Positions 1-7,132 are shown, counted from the first letter of the stretch. The stretch: DNA of 8,087 bases from Dehalococcoidia bacterium (GCA_030667555.1 DAOUVR010000045.1:1-8087), one strand, 5' to 3'. Numbers and translations are program-made. Notes: generated by a model from the letters alone, not told the origin.

Positions 1-762
1 TCCTGTGATCTGCGAGAAGAGCTTCGCCCCCACATCATCCCACTCGAAGCGCACCAAGGCCTCGTTGGTTTGCTGATTGATATCGACGAAGCAGTTCGGC
101 TTGAGATACTTGCCGGTTAGCAGCATCTCCTCGCCTTCAATGGTTCCTGTAGCTGGGATCCAAACATTTGCAACCGGTTCATCGATTGCATGATCATATT
201 CGAAGGGGGAGTCCACAGTGATAGTATTGTTGGCTCCGTTTGCTCCGTCCACAGTCTTCACCGTCTTAGCCTCGGCCTCAGGCGAATCCATAGAGCCTAC
301 CACAACGATGTTCTCAATGCCGACCCCTGTGATATCGACAACGGTAATCTGAGTATCTCCCGCACTTACCGGCGCCGCGAGGAATGTACTACCACTCGTA
401 GCCTGCTCACGAAAAACGAGTTCTGCGGTCCTGCCCACCAGTTCTTCGGCCTCTGTAATGTCGCCAACCCCAGGTAGCTGGACCGAGATACGGTCACCGC
501 CTACTATTTGAACAATCGCCTCAGAGACCCCATAAGCATTAATTCGCCTCTCTATGATATCCTTGGCCCCTTTAAGGCTATCTGCCTTCCTACCCTCCTC
601 AAGGTCGGTAAAATCCGCCTCATATACAAGGTTAGTGCCACCAGCGAGGTCCAGCCCCAGCACTAACCCCTCACGCCCACCGATGTTGGTCGCAAGTGCT
701 GATATGGAGAAAGCTGCTATCGCAACTATGATTTCCAGTGTAATGATTTGCCTTCTGTTCAT
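1..762 (-). CDS. secD: Protein translocase subunit SecD (N-terminal part, gene continues beyond left edge)
   Basis: SecD is a membrane partner of SecYEG that uses the proton gradient to help pull exported proteins out of the channel. The 254 visible residues start at an ATG and stay open to base 1, so the C-terminal membrane part is missing. Residues 5-25 form one hydrophobic segment, followed by the conserved D1-type motif LGLDLAGGTNLVYE (35-48), then KGAKDIIERRINAYGVSE and QLPGVGDITEAEELVGRTAE, which match the P1 base subdomain. The P1 base resumes near WIPATGTIEGEEMLLTGKYL. Between these lies an extra beta-rich stretch at about residues 120-198. The start lies 17 bp after the stop of the CCA/HD gene, with only a purine-rich GAAGAAAA as ribosome site, so the two are probably co-transcribed. 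secF would be expected downstream, outside the window. Identity is secure. Confidence 0.95.
   Translation of the reverse strand, partial: MNRRQIITLEIIVAIAAFSISALATNIGGREGLVLGLDLAGGTNLVYEADFTDLEEGRKADSLKGAKDIIERRINAYGVSEAIVQIVGGDRISVQLPGVGDITEAEELVGRTAELVFREQATSGSTFLAAPVSAGDTQITVVDITGVGIENIVVVGSMDSPEAEAKTVKTVDGANGANNTITVDSPFEYDHAIDEPVANVWIPATGTIEGEEMLLTGKYLKPNCFVDINQQTNEALVRFEWDDVGAKLFSQITG
169..405 (-). other. Beta-rich module inserted at the P1 head position of SecD (residues ~120-198)
   Basis: Residues 120-198 separate VGRTAELVFREQ from the WIPATG linker of SecD. The stretch reads like one repeat unit known from secreted and surface proteins: APVSAGDTQITVVDITGVG, then a V-V-V-G turn, then KTVKTVDGANGANNTITVD, then a 'DHAIDEPV' ending. 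That family pattern is roughly AGxTxIxV...G...G..I.VG...E..TV..VDG....TI....P...AHA.G.PV. In well-studied SecD proteins the P1 head is inserted into the P1 base at this same place. The module is in frame, and its codon use is not obviously foreign. The family match is recalled, not searched. Confidence 0.6.
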
Positions 763-779
763 TTTTTCTTCAGACCACC

Positions 780-1376
780 CTAAGTTATGTCAACTTTTGT
801 TTTTCTCGCCGCGAGGCGCTTTTGAACAAAGGAAAGCGCCCCTTCCCTGGTGGAGACATCGCCATCCGCCTGTGCCTCGCGCACCACTTCCAGAAGCTCG
901 CCAATTTGAGGCCCAGGCGCCATGCCGTAGATGTCAATAAGGTCGTGCCCGCTGATTAACTTCGGTAGCGCAACGACGCTCTCTTCCCTGTAACGCTCCT
1001 CAAGCACAAAGGCCAAGCTATGTGTATGCTCCCTCCAATTATCCAGCTCCAGTTTGGGTCCTCTTGCAGCAAGATGGTCGGCAAGATTGAGGAAGATGGT
1101 ATCGATACCCACATCTCCGATGTCCCTGAAATAGCGGTAAATAGCACGACGAGATGGAACTTCCCCTCCCATTTGCCCCGGGCGCAGATGGTGCTCGACC
1201 ATCTTGCTTACCATATCCGTCTCGCGAGCGCTGAACCTCAGCCGTTCCATTATTCCCTCAACAACACATGCTCCCTCCTTGGCATGTCCTAAGAAGCGCA
1301 TCCTGCCGTTTTCCTCGATTGACTTGGTCTGGGGCTTGGCAATATCGTGGAGTAGCCCAGCAAGCTTGAGGAGCAT
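780..1376 (-). CDS. HD-domain C-terminal fragment of the CCA tRNA nucleotidyltransferase-like protein
   Basis: These 198 residues are the back half of a protein of about 498 residues whose front half lies at 1455-2276 in the same frame. Visible are the HD pair in LAGLLHDIAKP (H10, D11), a GHA histidine (H31), EHHLRP (H62, H63) and the LAD aspartate (D100), followed by a tail of the type seen at the end of bacterial CCA enzymes (GHDLIDIYG, PGPQIGELL, then a DGDVSTREGA stretch). The 26 codons between the upstream stop and this ATG also read as conserved protein (FVPWSKALAEHFEEEVS), so this ATG is only the first possible restart, not the natural start. AGGAGG abuts the ATG with no spacer, which is poor for initiation; a stronger GAGGAGGAGGT lies 22 bp upstream. 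Separate expression is therefore uncertain. Confidence 0.75.
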   Translation of the reverse strand: MLLKLAGLLHDIAKPQTKSIEENGRMRFLGHAKEGACVVEGIMERLRFSARETDMVSKMVEHHLRPGQMGGEVPSRRAIYRYFRDIGDVGIDTIFLNLADHLAARGPKLELDNWREHTHSLAFVLEERYREESVVALPKLISGHDLIDIYGMAPGPQIGELLEVVREAQADGDVSTREGALSFVQKRLAARKTKVDIT

Positions 1377-1454
1377 CCTCCTCGTATGTCCGACGGATAC
1401 CTCCTCCTCAAAGTGCTCGGCCAGCGCCTTGGACCAGGGAACAAAAGCTAACAG

Positions 1455-1457
1455 TTA
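1455..1457 (-). other. In-frame TAA stop interrupting the CCA/HD gene
   Basis: On the minus strand the sequence is TGG GAT GAC TAA CTG TTA GCT TTT GTT CCC TGG. The frame is unchanged across the stop and the protein continues sensibly on both sides (TYWDD, then LLAFVPWSKALAEHF). A single G-to-T change from GAA (Glu) would explain it. The stop falls inside the HD domain, after its first histidine (FEHSIETV) and before the HD pair. No selenocysteine or pyrrolysine reading applies to TAA. Confidence 0.85.
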
Positions 1458-2276
1458 GTCATCCCAATAAGTCGGGCTCCCTACCCTTAGCACGAACTCT
1501 ATAGCAGCCACCGTCTCGATAGAATGCTCGAAAACATCCCAAAAGTGCTCCTTCGGCTGCTGCGCCCCTTTTGTAGCAGCCAGTTCAGGGATAATCATCA
1601 TTAGCAACCCGAGCTCGTCGAGCAAGCGAAGCGACTCAGCAGCCCCTGAGACCGCTAAAAGGCGACAGAGTTCATCGCGCACTCTCTCGGCGGCGACACT
1701 GGTGACAAGCTGGTGATTACGCTCTATTAAGGTTTTGGTCTTGCTTTCGATGGAGAAACCCAGTTCGGCTGCCAAGCGAGGCCCACGCATAAGTCGCAGT
1801 GGGTCTTCCTGCAACACCGCCTCACTGACGGCACGCACCTGTCTGCCCTCAATGTCATCCCGGCCTCTAAAAGGATCGACAAAGGTAATAACAGGGCTAG
1901 CTATTTCCTGTAGGTTTACCGCAACCGTGTTTATAGTGAAATCCCTATTGGTGAGGTCCTCTGCAATATTACCACGGATGGTAGCAAAGTCGAGGTGAAA
2001 ATGCTTCCCTCCTGGGACAATGACCCTCGCTATTTGGTGTGGCTCGTCCAAAGGAATGTACTTACCACCTATGATGCTGGCAACATCTCGTGCTACATCC
2101 ATAGCTCGGGTCCCAACGACGACATCAATATCAACAGTGGCACGCCTCATTATAGCATCACGAACAAACCCACCAATGAGGTAGCAATCGATGGAGCGTT
2201 CTCCTAAAATCTCCCTCAACCTTAATAGAATTGGAGATACCTCCGTATCTACAAACAAATTTTGCACCCTTCTCAA
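1455..2276 (-). CDS. CCA tRNA nucleotidyltransferase / poly(A) polymerase head domain (truncated by in-frame stop)
   Basis: This is the nucleotidyltransferase part of a class II CCA-adding or poly(A) polymerase family protein, which completes or repairs the 3' CCA end of tRNAs. Motifs in order: GGFVRD (35-40) with the metal-binding DID (D49, D51), then EDLTNRDFTINTVAV with the RDFTIN motif at 111-116, DPFRGRDDIEGRQVRAVSE, EDPLRLMRGPRLAAELGF (157-174) and ERVRDELCRLL (197-207). The HD domain begins at FEHSIETV (H251) and is cut by TAA after residue 273. No ATG starts the frame. TTG at 2276 is used here; GTG at 2267 and TTG at 2258 (which has AGAAGGG upstream at good spacing) are real alternatives. 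The nucleotidyltransferase core looks intact, so the fragment might keep some activity, but RNA-binding C-terminal parts lie beyond the stop. CCA-adding versus A-adding specificity cannot be decided. Confidence 0.88.
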   Translation of the reverse strand: MRRVQNLFVDTEVSPILLRLREILGERSIDCYLIGGFVRDAIMRRATVDIDVVVGTRAMDVARDVASIIGGKYIPLDEPHQIARVIVPGGKHFHLDFATIRGNIAEDLTNRDFTINTVAVNLQEIASPVITFVDPFRGRDDIEGRQVRAVSEAVLQEDPLRLMRGPRLAAELGFSIESKTKTLIERNHQLVTSVAAERVRDELCRLLAVSGAAESLRLLDELGLLMMIIPELAATKGAQQPKEHFWDVFEHSIETVAAIEFVLRVGSPTYWDD

Positions 2277-2310
2277 TTAATTTTCCCAACCAAACCTCTC
2301 GAGCAGTTTC

Positions 2311-2349
2311 AAAAAAGCAGGGCTTTATGGAAAGGTCTGTTGAGCCCTG
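2311..2349 (-). terminator. Probable intrinsic terminator after def
   Basis: Read on the minus strand, CAGGGCT (2349-2343), an 18-nt loop and the exact complement AGCCCTG (2324-2318) are followed by C and then six T (2316-2311). It lies 20 bp after the def stop codon, where a terminator is expected. The 7-bp GC-rich stem and T run support the call; the long loop weakens it. Confidence 0.6.
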
Positions 2350-2354
2350 ATTTT

Positions 2355-2370
2355 CAAAGTTCCAAAGTTC
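2355..2370. repeat. Tandem 8-bp direct repeat CAAAGTTC x2
   Basis: Two perfect adjacent copies of CAAAGTTC (2355-2362 and 2363-2370) sit between the def stop codon and the terminator stem; the last base overlaps the stop. It may be a small slippage duplication. No function is claimed. Confidence 0.7.
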
Positions 2371-2861
2371 TATATCTCGGGCGTTTCAGTCTCCTCTCCT
2401 ATTCGATATAGCTTATCTATGCTCTCCAAATGGTCAATGTATAACACGCCCCTGAGATGATCGGTCTCATGCTCCAGAGCCTGAGCGAGGAGCCCCTCCC
2501 CTTTGATACGAATCTCCTTCCCTTGCCGATCGAGCCCTTTCGCCGTAACCTTTTCTGAGCGCTTGATCTCCCCTCGATAACCGGGAACACAGAGACATCC
2601 CTCCTCAACCAGGCGCTCCCCAGACCTCCTAACAATTTCAGGATTCACCAAAGCCGAGACTTCCTCTCCCGGCAACTCGATCACGATCACCCGCAGGAGC
2701 ACCCCAATCTGAGGCGCCGCTAGCCCAACACCCTGGACTTGACGCATTGTATCCACCATGTCATCGATAAGCCGTTGTATCGACTCATCAACATTCCGTA
2801 TGCGCTTTGATTTCTGGCGAAGCAATGGGTTAGGGTGAGTAATAATTGGTCGGACTGCCAT
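2370..2861 (-). CDS. def: Peptide deformylase
   Basis: Peptide deformylase removes the formyl group from the starting methionine of new proteins, using a bound metal. The 163-residue protein has all three family motifs: GVGLAAPQIG (44-53), EGCLCVPG with metal-ligand C89, and HETDH (131-135), whose two histidines bind the metal and whose glutamate is catalytic. Length fits the family. The ATG is preceded by GAAGGT at short spacing. priA ends 70 bp upstream, and the pair priA-def is a familiar arrangement, but the usual partner fmt does not follow: a terminator and the CCA/HD gene come next. A promoter with consensus hexamers lies in the priA-def gap, so def can be transcribed apart from the upstream operon. 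Identity is secure. Confidence 0.97.
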   Translation of the reverse strand: MAVRPIITHPNPLLRQKSKRIRNVDESIQRLIDDMVDTMRQVQGVGLAAPQIGVLLRVIVIELPGEEVSALVNPEIVRRSGERLVEEGCLCVPGYRGEIKRSEKVTAKGLDRQGKEIRIKGEGLLAQALEHETDHLRGVLYIDHLESIDKLYRIGEETETPEI

Positions 2862-2905
2862 CTAACCTTCAACCATGACTATTCGCCAACTGGGAGGCGC
2901 TTAAG

Positions 2906-2935
2906 ATTATAGTGGAGAAAACACCTTATTGTCAA
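2906..2935 (-). promoter_or_regulatory. Consensus sigma-70-type promoter for def
   Basis: On the minus strand TTGACA (2935-2930) and TATAAT (2911-2906) are separated by 18 bp. Both hexamers match the consensus at all six positions. The predicted start of transcription is near 2899, giving a leader of about 38 nt before the def ATG. The -35 overlaps the TGA stop of priA (2934-2932). Confidence 0.8.
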
Positions 2936-5382
2936 AGAAGGCTGGCCGGGTCGATGTCGACAGTCCATCCTTGAGGAACCGGAACTTCAGCCAGAAGTCG
3001 AACCGGGTCGGTGCCTCGAATAATAATCTGCCAGCGATAACGGCCGCGAACCCGCTGGACGAAGGCTGGGGCTGGCCCAATAAGGTAAACGTCCATACCC
3101 CACGAATCCCGTTCCTCTTTGAGGCGCTGGTGCATCCTCTGCGCTTCTCTTTGGCAAATGGCGTTATTGGAGTGATTGTAAATGAGACGCGCCAACCGGC
3201 TGAAAGGAGGGTTTTCGTACTGGCGCCGCAAAGAGATCTCCTGCTCATAGAAGGAGGAATAGTCATGTTTTGAGGCAGCTACGATGGCATAGTGGGCAGG
3301 GTTATAGCTCTGCACGATTACATGTCCTGCCAGAATCCCCCTCCCTGCTCTCCCGGCAACTTGACTGAGAATCTGGAAGGTCCGCTCGGAGGCTCGAAAA
3401 TCGGGAAGATAAAGGCTAACGTCGGCATTGATAACCCCCACCAAGGTAACCAAAGGGAGTTCCAGACCCTTGGCGATCATTTGTGTGCCAATAAGCACAT
3501 CGGCCTCGTGTGCCAGGAACCTATCGAGGATCTCCTCATGGGAATGTTTACCTCTGGTGACATCGCGATCCCACCGCAACAGATTCGCATTGGGGAAAGC
3601 ACGAGCTGTCTCCTCCGCCACCTTCTGGGTGCCGATGCCCAGAAACTTTATCCTTCTGCTGCCACACTGAGGGCAAGCATCAGGAACTGCCGTGTGAGAA
3701 TTGCACTGGTGGCAGACAAGATCCGCTTCCGCTGAGTGGTATGTCAGCGCGACATCGCATCTCTTGCAGCGAAGTACGTAGCCACAATTGCGACACTGCA
3801 CGAAGGTAGCTGTGCCTCTCCGATTCAAGAATAGGATCACCTGTTCCTTAGCTGCCAGTGCCTTGTCCATACCCGCAGCAAGCGATCTGCTGAAAAGGCT
3901 CCTATTCCCAGCCTTCAACTCCTCCCTTAGGTCGATAATCTCCACCTTTGGAAGATAGGCATCCTCTTTTTCCCCTGTCTTATCGATTCGCTCAGGAAGC
4001 TCCAGGAGCTGATAGTCACCTGCTTTGCTCCTGAAGTAACTGACGACATCTGGTGTAGCGCTGCCCAAGATAACAACTGAGCCAGTAAGCTGCGCCAGCT
4101 TGATAGCTACATCGCGTGCATGGTAGCGGGGCGATTGCTCCTGCTGCTTATAGGTCCATTCGTGTTCCTCATCGATGACAATGAGCCCGAGGTCAGGCTG
4201 GGGAGCAAAGATCGCCCCTCGAGAGCCAATTACCACATCGAAACCACCTTCCTTAATTCGCCACCACTCATCGAACTGCTCTCCTACAGACAGCTTACTA
4301 TGCAGCACCGCAACCCTGCCGGGGAAACGAGAGGCAAAACGATCGATAGTCTGTGGGGTGAGAGCGATCTCAGGGACGAGGACGACAGCCCGCTTACCTA
4401 AAGAGATCGCCTGCTCCAGAGCACGGAGATAGACTTCTGTTTTCCCGCTACCTGTGACCCCATGAAGCAGGAAAACAGGCGGCTCAAGATTATCACCTTT
4501 GGCAAGCCCGACCATGGCAGCCTGGACTTGGTGCCAGACTGCCTCTTGCGCTGAGGTAAGTGTGGGAGCGGGGAGGATTGAAAAGCGGCGATGAGCTAAG
4601 GGGTCGCGATATACCTGAACCTGCTCGACAGTGACCATGCCTTTCCTTCTTAACGCGTTCACCACCGCATTAGTGCAACCGGCAAGCTGCTTGGCTTCGG
4701 AGAGAGGAATGGGGCGGGATTCCGCCACCAGATACTCCAGTAGCTTAGCTTGCTTGAGAGCTCTCCGCATCCCAACGAGGTGTTCAGCCTCCTGCTGTGC
4801 CTCATCTGACCCAACAGCTAGACGAATGTAGGGCAACATCTTCGGCCTTACCTTAGCCCTCTCCAGTTCCTGGGTTTTAGTCACCAGATTTTTTCGAACG
4901 AGTTGACCGATAGTAGCCCTTGCCTCTTTTTTGCCCAAAGCCTTCTCCACCTCTGCTATCGCTACTTTCTCTTTTTTCTTGAGGAGGTTTAGCAAGTTTC
5001 TTTGATGCGGAGTAAGAGAAGAATCGTCTATCTCCGAGGCACCGATGAGCGCACGGACAAAGGTTATCATCCTGCGCTCAAAGCCAGGGGGCATCATTAG
5101 GGCAGCGATATCGAAAAGTGACGCGAGATAATGCTCGCTAATCCATCGTGCCAGTTCAATCTGGGCTGGAGAGAGTATCGGACGGGGATCGATGAGACCC
5201 ACGATTTCCTTGGTCTCCTCTACCGAAGGAAATTCTGTCAACTGGAAGACGATGCCCTGTACTACCCTCGGTCCAAAAGGAACCCAAACCGCGTGACCCA
5301 CCTTTATATCAGGGGGCACAGCGTAGCAGAAGGTTCGCCGCTGTGCCCCCGGGGAATTAACCGCTACCTCCGCGTAATTCAT
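2932..5382 (-). CDS. priA: Primosomal protein N' (replication restart helicase PriA)
   Basis: PriA recognises stalled replication forks, unwinds DNA 3' to 5' and starts reloading of the replicative helicase. From the ATG at 5382 it has 816 residues, slightly longer than usual. The N-terminal DNA-binding region begins YAEVAVNSPGAQ and contains VWVPFGPRVVQGIV. The helicase core has Walker A GVTGSGKT (308-315), the DEEH box (404-407), GSATP (440-444) and the late motif QVAGRAGRG (674-682). Eight cysteines in four CxxC pairs (about 530, 533, 539, 542, 557, 560, 570, 573) form the two zinc sites typical of PriA. The motif usually reading KGHDFP is KGLELP here. An in-frame TTG at 5400 would add six residues, but family alignment favours the ATG just before NYAEVAV, with GGGG eight bases upstream. 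It follows rplS by 87 bp with no clear terminator or promoter between, so it probably shares that operon. Confidence 0.97.
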   Translation of the reverse strand: MNYAEVAVNSPGAQRRTFCYAVPPDIKVGHAVWVPFGPRVVQGIVFQLTEFPSVEETKEIVGLIDPRPILSPAQIELARWISEHYLASLFDIAALMMPPGFERRMITFVRALIGASEIDDSSLTPHQRNLLNLLKKKEKVAIAEVEKALGKKEARATIGQLVRKNLVTKTQELERAKVRPKMLPYIRLAVGSDEAQQEAEHLVGMRRALKQAKLLEYLVAESRPIPLSEAKQLAGCTNAVVNALRRKGMVTVEQVQVYRDPLAHRRFSILPAPTLTSAQEAVWHQVQAAMVGLAKGDNLEPPVFLLHGVTGSGKTEVYLRALEQAISLGKRAVVLVPEIALTPQTIDRFASRFPGRVAVLHSKLSVGEQFDEWWRIKEGGFDVVIGSRGAIFAPQPDLGLIVIDEEHEWTYKQQEQSPRYHARDVAIKLAQLTGSVVILGSATPDVVSYFRSKAGDYQLLELPERIDKTGEKEDAYLPKVEIIDLREELKAGNRSLFSRSLAAGMDKALAAKEQVILFLNRRGTATFVQCRNCGYVLRCKRCDVALTYHSAEADLVCHQCNSHTAVPDACPQCGSRRIKFLGIGTQKVAEETARAFPNANLLRWDRDVTRGKHSHEEILDRFLAHEADVLIGTQMIAKGLELPLVTLVGVINADVSLYLPDFRASERTFQILSQVAGRAGRGILAGHVIVQSYNPAHYAIVAASKHDYSSFYEQEISLRRQYENPPFSRLARLIYNHSNNAICQREAQRMHQRLKEERDSWGMDVYLIGPAPAFVQRVRGRYRWQIIIRGTDPVRLLAEVPVPQGWTVDIDPASLL

Positions 5383-5469
5383 CCCCTTTTCCCCAAACAA
5401 GAAGACGAGGTCATATAAAAAAGGTGCTCCGTGCCCTCGCCCTCTATCCTATGTTATTCTACAGCTATT

Positions 5470-5838
5470 CTAAGCGTCCTTGCGCTCTTCTTTCGGTCTT
5501 TTCTCTTTTAGTCTCGCTTTCTTGGTGGTGAGATCGCGCAGGTAGTAGAGTTTGGCTCGACGCACTTTACCGTGCCTCATCACCTCCACCTTTTCTACGG
5601 ATGGAGAGTGAAGAAAGAAGGTTCGTTCCACGCCTACACCGTAGGCAATACGCCTTACTGTGAAATTGGCATTGGCATTGGCACTGCCTCTCCTAACCCT
5701 GATCACCACCCCCTGGAATACCTGAGAGCGCACCCGCTCCCCCTCAACAACCCTGATGCTTACCTTCACCGTATCACCAGGGCTAATAGTAGGGATATTA
5801 AGATTGGGCTCAACTGGAATTAGTGTATCGATGTCCAT
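5470..5838 (-). CDS. rplS: 50S ribosomal protein L19
   Basis: L19 is a large-subunit protein at the interface between the ribosomal subunits. The 122-residue product carries the family core: PGDTVKVSIRVVEGER, QVFQGVVIRVRRG, FTVRRIAYGVGVERTFFLHS and VRRAKLYYLRDLTTKKA, ending in a charged tail. The loop between RRG and FTVRR is SANANAN, encoded by three GCCAAT hexamers, where relatives usually have a shorter GG-type loop. The ATG follows the trmD stop directly (TAA ATG), with GAGGGGA in the end of trmD as ribosome site, so translation of the two is probably coupled. trmD-rplS adjacency is widespread in bacteria. Identity is secure. Confidence 0.97.
   Translation of the reverse strand: MDIDTLIPVEPNLNIPTISPGDTVKVSIRVVEGERVRSQVFQGVVIRVRRGSANANANFTVRRIAYGVGVERTFFLHSPSVEKVEVMRHGKVRRAKLYYLRDLTTKKARLKEKRPKEERKDA
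5665..5682. repeat. Hexanucleotide tandem repeat (ATTGGC)x3 inside rplS
   Basis: Three perfect ATTGGC units read as (GCCAAT)3 on the coding strand and encode Ala-Asn three times. Gain or loss of a unit keeps the frame, so the loop length of L19 could vary between strains. Confidence 0.9.
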
Positions 5839-6570
5839 TTATTCTTCCCCTCTTTTCATCCTCTCCAAAACCATTCTCTCTTCTCGAGAAAGGTCTGCCC
5901 TCTCAAGAAGATCGGGGCGCCGCCTAAGAGTGCGTATGATAGATTGCTCCCTCCGCCATCTCGCAATTTCAGCGTGATTCCCCGAAAGCAAAACCTGTGG
6001 CACTTCCCACCCTTGAAAAACCCGCGGGCGAGTATACTGCGGGTACTCCAATAGCCCGCTTGAGTGGGAGTCCTCTCTCACCGCTTCCTCCGCACCCAGG
6101 GCGCCGGGCAATTGCCGAACCACAGCATCTACTACCACCATGGCAGCGAGTTCCCCACCGCTCAGGACATAGTCCCCAATGCTTATCTCGTCCGTGACCA
6201 AGTGCTCCCGCACCCGCTCATCCACCCCCTCGTAGTGACCACAAATGAGGATCATCTCGCTATATCCGGCTAGTTCCTCAGCAACCATCTGGTTGAAAAG
6301 ACGGCCCTGCGGTGTGAGCAAGATCACAGATACCTCATATTCATTCTTAATCGACTCCACAGCAGCAGAGATGGGCTCCGGCTTCAGCACCATCCCCTGG
6401 CCACCCCCGAAAGGATAGTCATCGACAACATGATGCCTATCCGATGTATAGTCCCGAATATTGTAAATTACAATCTCCACCAAACCGCGATCGACCGCCC
6501 GCTTGATGATGCTCTCGCTGAAAGGCCCGCTTAGCATATTGGGGAAAAGGGTCAATATGTGAATACGCAT
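5839..6570 (-). CDS. trmD: tRNA (guanine-N1-)-methyltransferase TrmD
   Basis: TrmD uses S-adenosylmethionine to methylate G37 next to the anticodon of certain tRNAs, which prevents +1 frameshifting. The 243 residues start MRIHILTLFP and contain DYPFGGGQGMVLKPEP (51-66), then the SPOUT knot segments ICGHYEGVDERV (109-120) and DEISIGDYVLSGGELA (127-142). R152 in VVRQLPG and D167 in the DSHSSGLLEYPQYTRP region correspond to the catalytic arginine and aspartate known from E. coli TrmD (R154 and D169). The C-terminal domain includes VPQVLLSGNHAEIARWR. GGGGAG five bases before the ATG is a good ribosome site. It follows mog by 29 bp and abuts rplS. The rpsP and rimM genes that often precede trmD are absent here. 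Identity is secure. Confidence 0.98.
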   Translation of the reverse strand: MRIHILTLFPNMLSGPFSESIIKRAVDRGLVEIVIYNIRDYTSDRHHVVDDYPFGGGQGMVLKPEPISAAVESIKNEYEVSVILLTPQGRLFNQMVAEELAGYSEMILICGHYEGVDERVREHLVTDEISIGDYVLSGGELAAMVVVDAVVRQLPGALGAEEAVREDSHSSGLLEYPQYTRPRVFQGWEVPQVLLSGNHAEIARWRREQSIIRTLRRRPDLLERADLSREERMVLERMKRGEE

Positions 6571-6599
6571 TCAAGCTCCCCATTCCTCGGCGCACTCGG

Positions 6600-7103
6600 T
6601 TACTTCGCTCCTTTGCTCTCCCCACACTCCGCAACCTCACCCCTCAGAACCTCTATAGCATGGGGCAGAGCGGGCAGAATCGCCTCAAGGCTTTCGCGCA
6701 CCCCTGTCAGGCTGCCGGGGAGGTTGACTATCAAGCTTCTGCCCCGAATGCCGGCTACTGCGCGACTGAGCATTGCCATCGGGGTCTTCTTCAGACCCTC
6801 AGCCCTCATCGCCTCGGCGAATCCGGGCGCCATTCTTTCCACCACTGCAAGGGTCGCCTCTGGAGTAACATCGCGCGGGGATAGTCCCGTGCCCCCGGTG
6901 GTAACAATGAGGTCTATTCCCTCCTTATCTACCCACTCCTCGAGCCTCCCTGAGATGACCTCCCTCTCATCGGGGACAATATCATATTTTACCAGACGGG
7001 CATCGATAGTGGCAAGCATGTCCTTAATTGCTGTGCCGCTCTCGTCCTCCCGCTCGCCTCTCGAACCCTTATCGCTAATAGTGAGGATACCGAAGGTAAA
7101 CAT
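6600..7103 (-). CDS. Molybdopterin adenylyltransferase-type protein (MogA/MoaB family)
   Basis: MogA activates molybdopterin by adenylylation before molybdenum insertion; MoaB proteins are close relatives. The 167-residue product has the fold signature: GILTISDKGSRGEREDESG (5-23), TTGGTGLSPRDVTPEAT (68-84) with the conserved acidic D78 and E82, SRAVAGIRG (113-121) and VNLPGS (126-131). It is a complete single-domain protein, not a MoeA fusion. MogA and MoaB cannot be told apart reliably by eye, so no symbol is given. The ATG has AAGGA directly against it, a poorly spaced ribosome site. The gene heads the mog-trmD-rplS-priA series, with a 29-bp gap before trmD, and is divergent from mraZ. No other cofactor gene is in the window, so the link to molybdenum metabolism rests on the family alone. 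Confidence 0.92.
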   Translation of the reverse strand: MFTFGILTISDKGSRGEREDESGTAIKDMLATIDARLVKYDIVPDEREVISGRLEEWVDKEGIDLIVTTGGTGLSPRDVTPEATLAVVERMAPGFAEAMRAEGLKKTPMAMLSRAVAGIRGRSLIVNLPGSLTGVRESLEAILPALPHAIEVLRGEVAECGESKGAK

Positions 7104-7132
7104 TCCTTATCAATCCGATGTAAGACTTCGCT

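Noticed and set aside
1399..1409. GAGGAGGAGGT as a ribosome site for an independent HD gene
   Set aside because: The next in-frame start is 22 bp away, and the bases code for conserved Glu-Glu-Glu-Val in the uninterrupted protein.
2929..3735. Plus-strand open frames opposite the end of priA
   Set aside because: They mirror the strongly conserved priA coding sequence and show no family motif or ribosome site.
5383..5400. TTG at 5400 as the priA start, six codons upstream of the chosen ATG
   Set aside because: No ribosome site precedes the TTG, and PriA proteins normally begin just before the YAEVAV segment. It cannot be fully excluded.
5401..5435. A run of six T after GGAGCACC on the minus strand between rplS and priA, resembling a terminator
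   Set aside because: No inverted repeat pairs with the GC-rich stretch before the T run, so no stem can form.
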